This document shows positions 18,455 to 25,833 of a DNA stretch of 64,000 bases, in pieces; positions within the stretch are counted from its first letter, which is position 1; every line of letters begins with the position of its first letter. Where the stretch lies: the NCBI RefSeq assembly GCF_014284125.1, contig NZ_JACOFX010000011.1, positions 122,358 to 186,357 on the forward strand, in the 5' to 3' direction. This DNA comes from Undibacterium umbellatum. GTDB lineage: Bacteria; Pseudomonadota; Gammaproteobacteria; Burkholderiales; Burkholderiaceae_D. Both the position numbers and the translations under genes were made by a program. The notes beneath the pieces are model-generated. The model was not told where the DNA came from. It did no database searches and saw only the letters and a list, made by a program, of their open reading frames with translations.

Positions 18455-18572
18455 AATCTCACCACAAAGACACAGAGACACCTAGGTGGCACTGAGGTTT
18501 TTAAGAGGAGAAAATCGCTCGGCATCAATGAATACCGTCTCTGTGTCTCTGTGTTAAGAGGTCTTGATTCGT
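18455..18572. repeat. Dispersed intergenic repeat family B, copy 2
   Basis: Left arm reads AAATCTCACCACAAAGACACAG and the right arm GTCTCTGTGTCTCTGTGTTA then GAGGTCTTGATTC, an imperfect long inverted repeat. It lies between the DUF4865 and tautomerase genes, inside what is otherwise a same-strand cluster. Confidence 0.8.
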
Positions 18573-18595
18573 CTCGTCTTCAGCCGGGATGTGCC

Positions 18596-19000
18596 TCACT
18601 CATACCGCGCCACCCCGTCATATATCACCCCACCACTGAACGACCAGTCCTCAGCCGCCGTGGTATTGATGATGACCATCACATCCTCTGCCCTCAGCCC
18701 CGGCGACTGTGCCAACAGCTCAACCAGGCGCAGGTAAAACGCCTGCTTGATAGCGGCACTGCGCTGGCGGCCAGCGGTAATCTGTATCAGCACAAAATCA
18801 TCCGACCTTGGCTGGCCCTGGTGACTCAGATAATCTCGGTCAAACACCAGCTCATAGTCTTCATGCTGCTGGATGATCTGGAAGCGGTCTTTGAGTGGCA
18901 CTTCATACGCATCGACCAGTGCCTGATGCAAAGCATCAGACAAGGCTTGCAGGTATGCAGATGATTTACCCTTTAACAGGGATACGCGGCTCATGGGCAT
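18596..19000 (-). CDS. Tautomerase family protein
   Basis: 134 residues. Tautomerases of this superfamily use an N-terminal proline as general base; here MPMSRVSLLKGKS puts Pro2 next to the initiator Met, supporting the start at 19000, which has GGAG upstream inside the end of the preceding gene. The rest matches the longer Tautomerase_2 type: YLQALSDALHQALVDAYEVPLKDRFQIIQQH and a tail VMVIINTTAAEDWSFSGG. It starts three bases after the carboxymuconolactone-decarboxylase-like gene ends, so the two are translationally close and co-transcribed. The substrate is unknown; keto-enol isomerisation of a ring-cleavage product would fit the neighbours. Confidence 0.9.
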   Translation of the reverse strand: MPMSRVSLLKGKSSAYLQALSDALHQALVDAYEVPLKDRFQIIQQHEDYELVFDRDYLSHQGQPRSDDFVLIQITAGRQRSAAIKQAFYLRLVELLAQSPGLRAEDVMVIINTTAAEDWSFSGGVIYDGVARYE

Positions 19001-19003
19001 GAT

Positions 19004-19348
19004 TTACTCCTTTGATTTTGCCGTAGTTTGATTGGCAGGTAACTGGCGCAGTGCACTGATGGCCGACGCAGCCGTAGGCCAGCCCGCATAAAACGCCAGG
19101 TGGGTGACAACTTCCACCAGCTCGGCCTGGGTGATGCCGTTGTCCAGCGCACGCTGCAAGTGGAAGGGTAATTGTTCACTACGATTCAGTGCGATCAGGC
19201 TGGCAACTGTGATGAGGCTGCGTTCTCGCAGTGGCAGGCCCGGCCTTTGCCAGATGTCATCGAACAAGATTTTGTCGGTCAGTTCGGCAAACCTGGGGGC
19301 GATGTCGCCCATCAGTTCACGGGCGATGGTGCTGGGGGTGATTTGCAT
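19004..19348 (-). CDS. Carboxymuconolactone decarboxylase family protein
   Basis: 114 residues from ATG 19348, which has GGAG nine bases upstream; the open frame extends 160 codons further but antisense to the LysR gene and lacks coding character. The fold-typical sequence is present: LPLRERSLITVASLIALNRSEQLPFH followed by LDNGITQAELVEVVTHLAFYAGWP. The AhpD-type CxxC pair is absent, so it is closer to gamma-carboxymuconolactone decarboxylase-like proteins than to alkylhydroperoxidases. First gene of the CMD-tautomerase(-DUF4865) set, divergent from the LysR regulator at 19478, which probably controls it. Confidence 0.88.
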   Translation of the reverse strand: MQITPSTIARELMGDIAPRFAELTDKILFDDIWQRPGLPLRERSLITVASLIALNRSEQLPFHLQRALDNGITQAELVEVVTHLAFYAGWPTAASAISALRQLPANQTTAKSKE

Positions 19349-19392
19349 GCTGTAACTCCAAAAAAGAGGTTGACAGACACAAGATACGCCAC

Positions 19393-19416
19393 TATCTTCA
19401 TTCATAAAATCAGATA
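19393..19416. promoter_or_regulatory. Candidate LysR operator
   Basis: In the 129-bp gap between the divergent decarboxylase-like and LysR genes an interrupted inverted repeat, TATCT at 19393-19397 and AGATA at 19412-19416, surrounds an AT-rich centre. LysR regulators usually bind such dyads in the divergent promoter. The arms are short, so this is only a candidate. Confidence 0.3.
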
Positions 19417-19477
19417 ATTTCAAACCAATCATTCCAAAAAACGGGATGGACAAAAAATAAACAAAAGGAATAAGCCA

Positions 19478-20377
19478 GTGAGCAAGATCACCTTTGACCT
19501 CGACGTCATGCGCACCTTTGTGACCGGCATAGAACTGGGCAGCTTTGCCAAGGCGGCAGACAGGCTGGGCCGCTCCACCTCGGCCGTCAGCGCACAGCTC
19601 AAGAAACTGGAAGACCAGGTCGGCAGCCCCATCCTGCGCAAATCCGGGCGCGGCATGCTGCCGACGGCAGCGGGCGAAACCCTGCTGGCCTATAGCCGCC
19701 GCCTGCTGGAACTCAATGACGAAGCCGCCGCTGCCGTGCGCGGTGTTGACCTCGAAGGCTGGATCAGGCTGGGCATACCCGAAGACTTTGGCGAACGCAT
19801 ACTCACCGACGTGCTGGGCCGCTTCGCCCGCGCCCACCCCAGGGTCAGGATAGAAGCCAGAATCGCCCGCAACGCCACCCTGCTCGACCTCATCACCAGC
19901 GGCCAGCTAGACCTGGCGCTGACCTGGAACAGCGACATCACTACCCCGCACAGCGAGCACCTGTGCGACTTTGCCATGCACTGGATAGGTGCGGCATACC
20001 CACAACTGCAAGCCAGCTATTCCGGCGATGAACCCTTGCCCCTAGTCGCCTTCGAAGCGCCCTGCCTCATGCGCAGTTGCGCCACCAGCGCGCTGGACCG
20101 CGCCAACATTCCCTGGCGTTTATCCTTCACCAGCCCCAGTCTCAGCGGCATCTGGGCCGCCGTCGCCGCAGGCCTGGGCGTGACCGTGCGCACCGCCGTT
20201 GGCCTGCCCAATCACCTGCGCATCATCGATAACCCCACCCTGCCCGCCTTACCCATACTGGGCCTGAGCCTGCACCGCCTTGAAGCCGAGCCAGCCGTGG
20301 CAGTGCAGCGACTGCGCGAGATTATTGTGGAGGCCTTGATGGGGGAAGATATGGGCCAGCAGCTCAGGGCGGCGTAA
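19478..20377 (+). CDS. LysR-family transcriptional regulator
   Basis: 299 residues. GTG start at 19478 with AAGGAA upstream at 19465-19470. The DNA-binding domain reads DLDVMRTFVTGIELGSFAKAADRLGRSTSAVSAQLKKLEDQVG, a normal LysR winged helix. The effector domain includes DLALTWNSDITTPHSEHL and a glycine-rich AAGLGVTVRTAVGLP. This branch is repeatedly found divergent from CMD/tautomerase/DUF4865 genes, as here, and is presumably their activator or repressor. The gene is visibly more GC-rich than the downstream DUF6714 gene. Confidence 0.92.
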   Translation: MSKITFDLDVMRTFVTGIELGSFAKAADRLGRSTSAVSAQLKKLEDQVGSPILRKSGRGMLPTAAGETLLAYSRRLLELNDEAAAAVRGVDLEGWIRLGIPEDFGERILTDVLGRFARAHPRVRIEARIARNATLLDLITSGQLDLALTWNSDITTPHSEHLCDFAMHWIGAAYPQLQASYSGDEPLPLVAFEAPCLMRSCATSALDRANIPWRLSFTSPSLSGIWAAVAAGLGVTVRTAVGLPNHLRIIDNPTLPALPILGLSLHRLEAEPAVAVQRLREIIVEALMGEDMGQQLRAA

Positions 20378-20422
20378 CGGTTGGAAGGGTGGTCGCGCAG
20401 GCTACAGCAACATTACGCAGCC

Positions 20423-20926
20423 ATGTCATATCAAAAACTTTCAGATCAAATTCGTCTTTTCCTACATAACAACATGCTCACAAAACCCGATCTCATTACA
20501 ATGATAAGAACTGCCTGGACAGACGCAACACCACCGCAGCCAGACAACATCTCGCAGCCAACTTATGACGACGAGGGCGTTGCCGACTACTTCAGCAACA
20601 AGCCATGGCAGGGGCAAAGTGCTGCACAACTGCGCCGCCTGACTCATGCACTCACATTTTTTACCGACGAGGCATTTGTCTATTACCTGCCCGCATACCT
20701 GATTGCCGACATCGAAGAACCGGAAGTGTCTGACACCAACGCAGAAGGTATATTATCCAGACTTGCCAGCTCTGAAGGCCCGACAATGGCGTCAAGGCTG
20801 AATGCTTTGCAGAGATCAGCAGTGCGCGCTTACCTATCGTACTTTCAAGAGCGAGACTCTGGCCCCTACGATGACAAGTGCGCACGGATACACAGATTTC
20901 TTGATAAAGTGGATGAGCATGGTTGA
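20423..20926 (+). CDS. DUF6714 family protein
   Basis: 167 residues from ATG 20423; family-like sequence begins nearer the internal ATG at 20474 (MLTKPDLITMIRTAWTDATPPQPDNI), which may be the real start since neither has a strong ribosome site. The family hallmarks I recall are present: LRRLTHALTFFTDEAFVYYLPAYLIADIEEPE in the middle and LNALQRSAVRAYLSYF near the end. The function of DUF6714 is unknown; members are often found near toxin or immunity genes. It begins 45 bp after the LysR stop but is probably independent of it. Confidence 0.7.
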   Translation: MSYQKLSDQIRLFLHNNMLTKPDLITMIRTAWTDATPPQPDNISQPTYDDEGVADYFSNKPWQGQSAAQLRRLTHALTFFTDEAFVYYLPAYLIADIEEPEVSDTNAEGILSRLASSEGPTMASRLNALQRSAVRAYLSYFQERDSGPYDDKCARIHRFLDKVDEHG

Positions 20927-21045
20927 ATAGTGTTTCAACGCTGACGAGGCTACTGTTTGCATCGCCTGATCTACTCAGGTAGCATCTGTGCCAGGTGGTG
21001 ATTCAAGAACAACGACTTTTCAGCAGACATCTACCAGGAGGCAGC

Positions 21046-21420
21046 ATGAAACGTGTAGTTGGCATAGGCGGTGTGTTTTTTAAAGCAAAAGATCCCAAAG
21101 TCCTGGGTGCATGGTATCGCGAACATCTTGGTTTTGACTTGAGCGAATGGGGCGGCGCAGTATTCGACGCCAATGGTGCCAGCACTGACGCGAAAACAGC
21201 CTGGTCATTATTCCCGGCAGACTCCACCTACTTCGCCCCCAGCACCCAACCCTTCATGATCAACTACCGCGTCGATGATTTGCACGCCCTGCTCGTCGCC
21301 TTGCGTGCCGAAGGCTGCTATGTCGATGCCAAGGTGGATGAGTCAGAATACGGCAAGTTTGGCTGGGTCATGGACCCTGAGGGTAACCGGGTGGAGTTGT
21401 GGGAGCCGCCAAAAACCTGA
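21046..21420 (+). CDS. VOC (glyoxalase/dioxygenase-fold) family protein
   Basis: 124 residues from ATG 21046, preceded by a perfect AGGAGG at 21036-21041. A single vicinal-oxygen-chelate module: GIGGVFFKAKDPKVLGAWYREHLGFDLSEW at the front, a central FMINYRVDDLHALLVALRAEG, and the typical end GKFGWVMDPEGNRVELWEPP with Glu as metal-ligand candidate. Small single-module proteins of this kind act as dimers and range from glyoxalase-like lyases to resistance proteins; substrate not predictable. No linked partner gene. Confidence 0.9.
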   Translation: MKRVVGIGGVFFKAKDPKVLGAWYREHLGFDLSEWGGAVFDANGASTDAKTAWSLFPADSTYFAPSTQPFMINYRVDDLHALLVALRAEGCYVDAKVDESEYGKFGWVMDPEGNRVELWEPPKT

Positions 21421-21523
21421 TATGCCATATCCCCGCCTTTGGAACTTTCGCATGAGAACCCATAGATTTCTGGATGAGGATAGCAGATGAGATATCATTA
21501 TGGAAATACGATGGAAGGATGCC

Positions 21524-21841
21524 ATGAACAATACAAGCAACGAGTTTGACGAAAAAGAGTATGTCCGCGATCAACTGATCGACCGGGTGAAAAACATTAT
21601 CGGTGGTCTGATCGGCATTCGCTCAGAATGGCTGGGAGACGAAGACGATAAGGCATCGCCTGATCAGGCACTCATACAACGGCTGGTGCAGGAGCAAAGT
21701 GCCTATGATGCTTTGCGATGGGATATTGCCTTGCTCAGTCATGACGAACTCGAAAAAGCCGTGGTGAACTATGGCGCACAATTGGAAGCAGAACAGGCGC
21801 AAAGAGTCGCTTTCATGAAGGTTGCGGGCAGCCATGGATAA
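21524..21841 (+). CDS. Putative antitoxin of a zeta-toxin module
   Basis: 105 residues from ATG 21524, which has GGAAGGA just upstream; an in-frame ATG at 21500 lacks one. The protein is acidic and all-helical in appearance (EYVRDQLIDRVKNIIGGLIGIRSEWL, LIQRLVQEQSAYDALRWDIALLSHDELEKAVVNY). Its last eight bases overlap the start of the zeta-toxin gene, a coupling typical of toxin-antitoxin operons with the antitoxin first. I do not recognise it as classical Epsilon or PezA, so the role is inferred from size, order and overlap. Confidence 0.7.
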   Translation: MNNTSNEFDEKEYVRDQLIDRVKNIIGGLIGIRSEWLGDEDDKASPDQALIQRLVQEQSAYDALRWDIALLSHDELEKAVVNYGAQLEAEQAQRVAFMKVAGSHG

Positions 21842-22934
21842 TAATGGAAAATTGCCAGATGAACGGCACGAGAAGATTTTCAGGGAACGTATCGAAGCGC
21901 CCATGCTGGCGCGGACGCGCGCAGTTGAAGGGTCTGAACAGCTTACCGCCATTTTTCTGGGTGGGCAGCCAGGCTCAGGCAAAGGTGGTTTGACCCGCAA
22001 GGCAGAGCAAGAACTGCAAAAGGAAAATACCATCGTCATTGACGTCGATGCCCTGAGAGAGAATCACCCCAAGTACCAGGCATGGCAGCGTAATCCGGAA
22101 ACTGAAAAAATTGCCGCTGACCTGAGCCACGAAGATGCCAGTGCATGGAGTAAAAAACTGTTTGCTTCAGCGGTTGAAAACAGGCGGAATATCCTGGTCG
22201 ATGGCACGCTGGGCAGCCCGGCCAATGCCGAGAAGCAATTTGCTGTCTTGAAAGAGGCAGGCTACGACATTATCGTGCGCGGTCTGGCAGTGCAGCCAGA
22301 AGTCAGCCACCTGGGCGTGCTCAAACGTTTTGAAGAGGGCAAGCAAAGCCAGCAGCCACGCTGGGTGCCACCAAATGTTGAAGGGGCAGCGTATGAGGGC
22401 TTACCAAAAACCCTGCACCTCGCTGAAGTCAAGCAGGCAGAGTACGGTGCCAAGGTCCAGGTTCTCGATCGTGGCATGAACGTCCTGTTTGATAATCGAG
22501 AAGCAGGCTTGCATGGCACTACCACGCCAATGGCTGCAAAAATCCTGGAACAAGAACGTCAGCGTCCTTTGCGCAGCCAGGAATTACAAGCCTATGCAAA
22601 GGATTGGGAAACGGTTGTGACCTCGATGACGAAACGCCAGGCACCAGAAGCGGAAATCACCGAAGCCAAACGCCTCGCAACGGAAATGAGCAAGGCACCC
22701 CATGCGTCCGGCACATTGAAAGACACACCTGACGCAATATCCGATAAAAGTTCCGAGGTCAGGCTGGGCGATGCAAAAAATGACAAGCAAGTTCATGCCA
22801 AAAAGACTGATGCACCATCTCAAGACGACATGAGTTTGCTGAGCATGCCAGTATCACCGTCTAGCAAACTTCTGGAGAGGCAGATCGAACCTGTATTGTC
22901 AGGTGCGAGTATCTCTGCGAGCAAGATCAAATAA
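21834..22934 (+). CDS. Zeta-toxin family kinase
   Basis: 366 residues from ATG 21834 (the ATG overlaps the stop of the upstream gene as ATGGATAA). The N-terminal 240 residues form the zeta-toxin P-loop kinase: Walker A GGQPGSGKGG at about 43-52, VIDVDALRENHPKY with the catalytic-type Asp, NILVDGTLGSP, and an Arg-containing lid region with RFEEGKQ. Zeta toxins phosphorylate UDP-N-acetylglucosamine, blocking peptidoglycan synthesis; some proteobacterial relatives may differ. A Lys/Asp/Ser-rich tail of about 110 residues (from around 255) extends beyond the kinase and looks disordered, ending with short hydrophobic clusters. No insertion sequence or plasmid gene adjoins it. Confidence 0.88.
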   Translation: MDNNGKLPDERHEKIFRERIEAPMLARTRAVEGSEQLTAIFLGGQPGSGKGGLTRKAEQELQKENTIVIDVDALRENHPKYQAWQRNPETEKIAADLSHEDASAWSKKLFASAVENRRNILVDGTLGSPANAEKQFAVLKEAGYDIIVRGLAVQPEVSHLGVLKRFEEGKQSQQPRWVPPNVEGAAYEGLPKTLHLAEVKQAEYGAKVQVLDRGMNVLFDNREAGLHGTTTPMAAKILEQERQRPLRSQELQAYAKDWETVVTSMTKRQAPEAEITEAKRLATEMSKAPHASGTLKDTPDAISDKSSEVRLGDAKNDKQVHAKKTDAPSQDDMSLLSMPVSPSSKLLERQIEPVLSGASISASKIK

Positions 22935-23092
22935 TTAGGACGAAGGGTTGGATTTCGTAAACACACATTCTAATTCATTGATTCTCTATCATTAAATTCT
23001 AATGCTTGTCTCGGCTTGATTTTCAGCGGCGAGCCGATTACAACACTGATATTCTTGCATTTCCATAGCTATGGAATTTAACAAGTAAAGTA

Positions 23093-23584
23093 ATGAACTT
23101 AAATTTATTTATTTCGCATTTAGGCAAGGATGTTTCAACGTCATCACTCGCATTACAATTCAGTAGTATCGGCATCGATTTGACAAACGAGTTAGTTCTT
23201 CCAGAAGGAGAATTTGATTGTTACATTGAGCGACCAATCGACGGTATATGCTTCGTATTTACAGATGATGCCATGTTTTTAGGCAAGAAGACGCAGGCAC
23301 TAGGGTCCGGCCCCCTATACTTCTCTGGAATATTTCTCTATGCAGAAGGAAGGGATAGCTATTCGCAGTTTCGCAGTGATATTCCGTTTGGCCTTAGCTT
23401 TACCATGAAGCATGAAGATATGATCTCAAAACTCGGAGTTCCGACTTGGCAAAGATTTAGAGAGGATGGAACGCTTGCGGCGGATCGTTGGGATAACAAA
23501 GCTGAAGTCCAGATACATATTTCCTATTCGATAAATGATGGGCGACTTGTTTTAGTTTCACTTCAAAAACCAAACCTTTCGTAA
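23093..23584 (+). CDS. Hypothetical protein, immunity-like
   Basis: 163 residues from an ATG after GTAAAGTA, with no strong ribosome site. Soluble alpha/beta pattern: LISHLGKDVSTSSLALQFSSIG at the front and FGLSFTMKHEDMISKLGVPTWQRFREDGTLAADRWD towards the end, a combination (helical opening, then a charged two-strand finish) I associate with small cytoplasmic immunity proteins of polymorphic-toxin systems. No family can be named with confidence. AT-richer than the core genes. No toxin gene adjoins it. Confidence 0.6.
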   Translation: MNLNLFISHLGKDVSTSSLALQFSSIGIDLTNELVLPEGEFDCYIERPIDGICFVFTDDAMFLGKKTQALGSGPLYFSGIFLYAEGRDSYSQFRSDIPFGLSFTMKHEDMISKLGVPTWQRFREDGTLAADRWDNKAEVQIHISYSINDGRLVLVSLQKPNLS

Positions 23585-23599
23585 TTGCGCGGGGGCAGG

Positions 23600-23633
23600 G
23601 TCAGGTATGACGCTAATACAAGTCTAACCTGAC
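23600..23633. terminator. Possible bidirectional terminator hairpin
   Basis: GTCAGGT at 23600-23606 pairs with ACCTGAC at 23627-23633 in the short gap between two convergent genes. No T-run on either side, so efficiency is doubtful. The surrounding GGGTCAGGTATGACGCTAAT wording resembles a repeated intergenic motif seen in other proteobacteria. Confidence 0.35.
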
Positions 23634-23666
23634 GGGCGATTGCGCGCTGCTAAACGCTGCTATGCG

Positions 23667-24011
23667 CTAAAAATATCTGCCCGCAGCGTCATCCAGCCCC
23701 CCTATAAGCTCTTTCACACTGATTCTGACGCTATCAAAATTTTCTACCTCGTCCCATGACTCGTATTCTGAAATTTCCATGATAAATGGTTCAAGTCCCA
23801 GACTTGTCAATCCAGACAGCAGCGCGCGAATATTATGATCCGCTTCTGGATGATCGTTCAAAAAGAGTTCGCCGCAAAAAAAAATACCGTCTTTACCGCT
23901 GGACAATTTGCTGACTATGGAATCAATCGATAAGCCTACGACAGCTCTGATTAATTTGACTGCTTCCAAACTACGGGTTGGCGTTGCGATAGAGATGGTT
24001 ATTTTTGACAT
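23667..24011 (-). CDS. Hypothetical protein, small acidic
   Basis: 114 residues. Soluble, acidic, with a beta-alpha opening (KITISIATPTRSLEAVKLIRAVVGLSI), a central DGIFFCGELFLNDHP and an acidic end (EISEYESWDEVENFDSVRISVKELIGG). I recognise no named family. It sits 66 bp after the next gene (24077-24994) on the same strand and converges with the 23093 gene. Its size and company suggest an immunity-type role, but this is inference only. Confidence 0.55.
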   Translation of the reverse strand: MSKITISIATPTRSLEAVKLIRAVVGLSIDSIVSKLSSGKDGIFFCGELFLNDHPEADHNIRALLSGLTSLGLEPFIMEISEYESWDEVENFDSVRISVKELIGGLDDAAGRYF

Positions 24012-24076
24012 GACGACGAAGTCTTGAGCACTTTAAAAAACAGTGAAATTCTGGATGCGGTAATTGCAGCTTCGAT

Positions 24077-24994
24077 TCAAGAATGGACATAGGCTATCGT
24101 CAACAGCGTATCATCTGCAAGACTATCAAATAGTGCTCTTTCATCCGGGTCTTTCAGAAATACGCCGTCTTTGATAACTCCTGAATAGTTCAGCAGATGG
24201 CCAAGATCATAGCTGTTTATATACGCATTTCTTGGTAGGCGTAACCTGTCGATAGCATTGTGATTTGGATACTTCCATAGGAGATTTTTCAAATGCAATT
24301 CCTCCCGAGAAAGTTCGTCCCAAAGTGACTCGTCAGGGCAAAGCATGGTAGATATAGCCTTTACGGATGGCTGCTCAGCCCATTCTGTATAGGTTTTTTG
24401 ATAAAGTTCATCATTGTATTTATCCGTTTTGTACTTAGACCAGAGAGTATCAAAAGCTTCCCAGCTTTGCGACCCGCAGGCTACCATTGCCTGCTCCCAG
24501 CGTTCGGCTGTGCATCTATCTACAATTTCCCACATGCTGGTGAGATCAATCGCCGATTTTTTGGCGGAACCTGCAAAACCAGTAACGACAGAAAATTCTT
24601 CGGCCAAGTTCACATCTACCCCTGCTGCGTCAGGCTTCAATTTCCAATAACTGAGCGTGCCTTCAAACCAGTCAAAGAAACCTTCCGGAATTGTGCGCTC
24701 AATCACCGAAGAAATTTCACCGTTCGCATTCAGCACTATCCAGCCATTTTTTTGTGCCCCAGTTAAATCAGGTTCGTTGCCATCTATAAGAATGTCGACC
24801 ACGTACATTCTCTTTACCCAATTCAAAAAGCTGTCTTCGGCTTTGGACCCTTTCTCGTAATACGCCTTTGCTTTGTCCAATATTTCAACTGAAAGTACAT
24901 ACTTCGAAAGAGGATCGGCATATTCAGTACGCTGAAACTTGCCAAGCTGATCCAGGAAATTGTCGCCAATTACAAGTATGGTTCGGTGTCCCAT
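24077..24994 (-). CDS. Hypothetical protein of 305 residues
   Basis: Soluble protein without signal or membrane segment. The beginning, MGHRTILVIGDNFLDQLGKFQRTEYADPLSKYVL, followed by DSFLNWVKRMYVVDILIDGNEPDLTGAQKNGWIVLN, resembles small phage- or toxin-associated proteins that handle a single substrate, but no family can be named. The middle contains many Trp and acidic residues (SLWDELSREELHLKNLLWKYPNH). It is the second of three consecutive minus-strand genes of unknown function in an AT-rich stretch. Confidence 0.6.
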   Translation of the reverse strand: MGHRTILVIGDNFLDQLGKFQRTEYADPLSKYVLSVEILDKAKAYYEKGSKAEDSFLNWVKRMYVVDILIDGNEPDLTGAQKNGWIVLNANGEISSVIERTIPEGFFDWFEGTLSYWKLKPDAAGVDVNLAEEFSVVTGFAGSAKKSAIDLTSMWEIVDRCTAERWEQAMVACGSQSWEAFDTLWSKYKTDKYNDELYQKTYTEWAEQPSVKAISTMLCPDESLWDELSREELHLKNLLWKYPNHNAIDRLRLPRNAYINSYDLGHLLNYSGVIKDGVFLKDPDERALFDSLADDTLLTIAYVHS

Positions 24995-25049
24995 TTTTAT
25001 CTGCTTTGAATTTTAAATGTAAGGAAAAGTCCACACCTGATTGCTTAAT

Positions 25050-25760
25050 TTATTTGCCTTTGTTCACTACGATCTTCCCTCGCATTCGTATATAAATATC
25101 GTCGAGATTCATCGCCAGCGCCTCTTCCACTGATTCAAGATTTGCACAATTGTCTACAGTCAGTCTCTTCAAATTTGGTGCAATCGTCATCAATCCGTTC
25201 AGTGATTTTAGATTACGGCAATAGTGAATCTCCAGCTTTTCAAGATTAGGTAACTGAGGCAAATGGAGTAGTGATTCCTGGTTGCACCAATTGAATGCCA
25301 ATTCCCTTAATGACACCGGCAACTGAAGTGCAGAAAAACTCAAGTCTTTTGATTTATATCGCCAGATATGCAAGCGATTCAAGGAGCTAAGTTTTTCGAG
25401 TCCTGCATCATTTTTGACAGGTTCCCACACCATTGTTGCAAGCTTAGGAAAACGAGAGAAATCTATCGCTGGGCGCTTGGGGAAAATCCCCAGATATTCA
25501 AGGTTTTCCAGATGGTATATACCGCCGACATCTTTCAGCTTAATGTCCCAAAACCAAAGTTGTCGTATCTGAGGGAGTTGAGTCAAGAAGTCCAGATTAC
25601 TTTCTTCGAAACCAAAATCTGGATTGGCAAAGATGCCCTGGATATGACGCTGCTCAATCTCGGCAATGCAATCCGCTAGCTGCGCACTTTCGATACCAAG
25701 TGAATGAGTAATGCCCAGATCCGATGTTTCGAGAAATTGTCCTGTTCTTGATACTGGCAT
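25050..25760 (-). CDS. Leucine-rich-repeat-like protein
   Basis: 236 residues built largely of LRR-like units of about 22-24 residues: LPQIRQLWFWDIKLKDVGGI, LENLEYLGIFPK, LSSLNRLHIWRYKSKDLSF, LPVSLRELAFNWCNQESLLH, LPNLEKLEIHYCRNLKSLNG and APNLKRLTVDNCANLESVEE. The LxxLxLxxC/N pattern indicates a curved solenoid. There is no signal peptide, so it is probably cytoplasmic and binds a protein partner; small bacterial LRR proteins of this kind occur among immunity genes. The third of a run of minus-strand orphan genes. Confidence 0.75.
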   Translation of the reverse strand: MPVSRTGQFLETSDLGITHSLGIESAQLADCIAEIEQRHIQGIFANPDFGFEESNLDFLTQLPQIRQLWFWDIKLKDVGGIYHLENLEYLGIFPKRPAIDFSRFPKLATMVWEPVKNDAGLEKLSSLNRLHIWRYKSKDLSFSALQLPVSLRELAFNWCNQESLLHLPQLPNLEKLEIHYCRNLKSLNGLMTIAPNLKRLTVDNCANLESVEEALAMNLDDIYIRMRGKIVVNKGK

Positions 25761-25833
25761 ATTCGTCCTGATCGCTATTTACCTGCTTGTTTTAAGAGTA
25801 TATCTGGCCATTGAAAGAAAGCGGAATTCTTTG

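Noticed and set aside
19349..19837. Long upstream extension of the carboxymuconolactone-decarboxylase-like gene
   Set aside because: It lies antisense to the LysR gene, has no family match, and the internal ATG at 19348 has a proper ribosome site.
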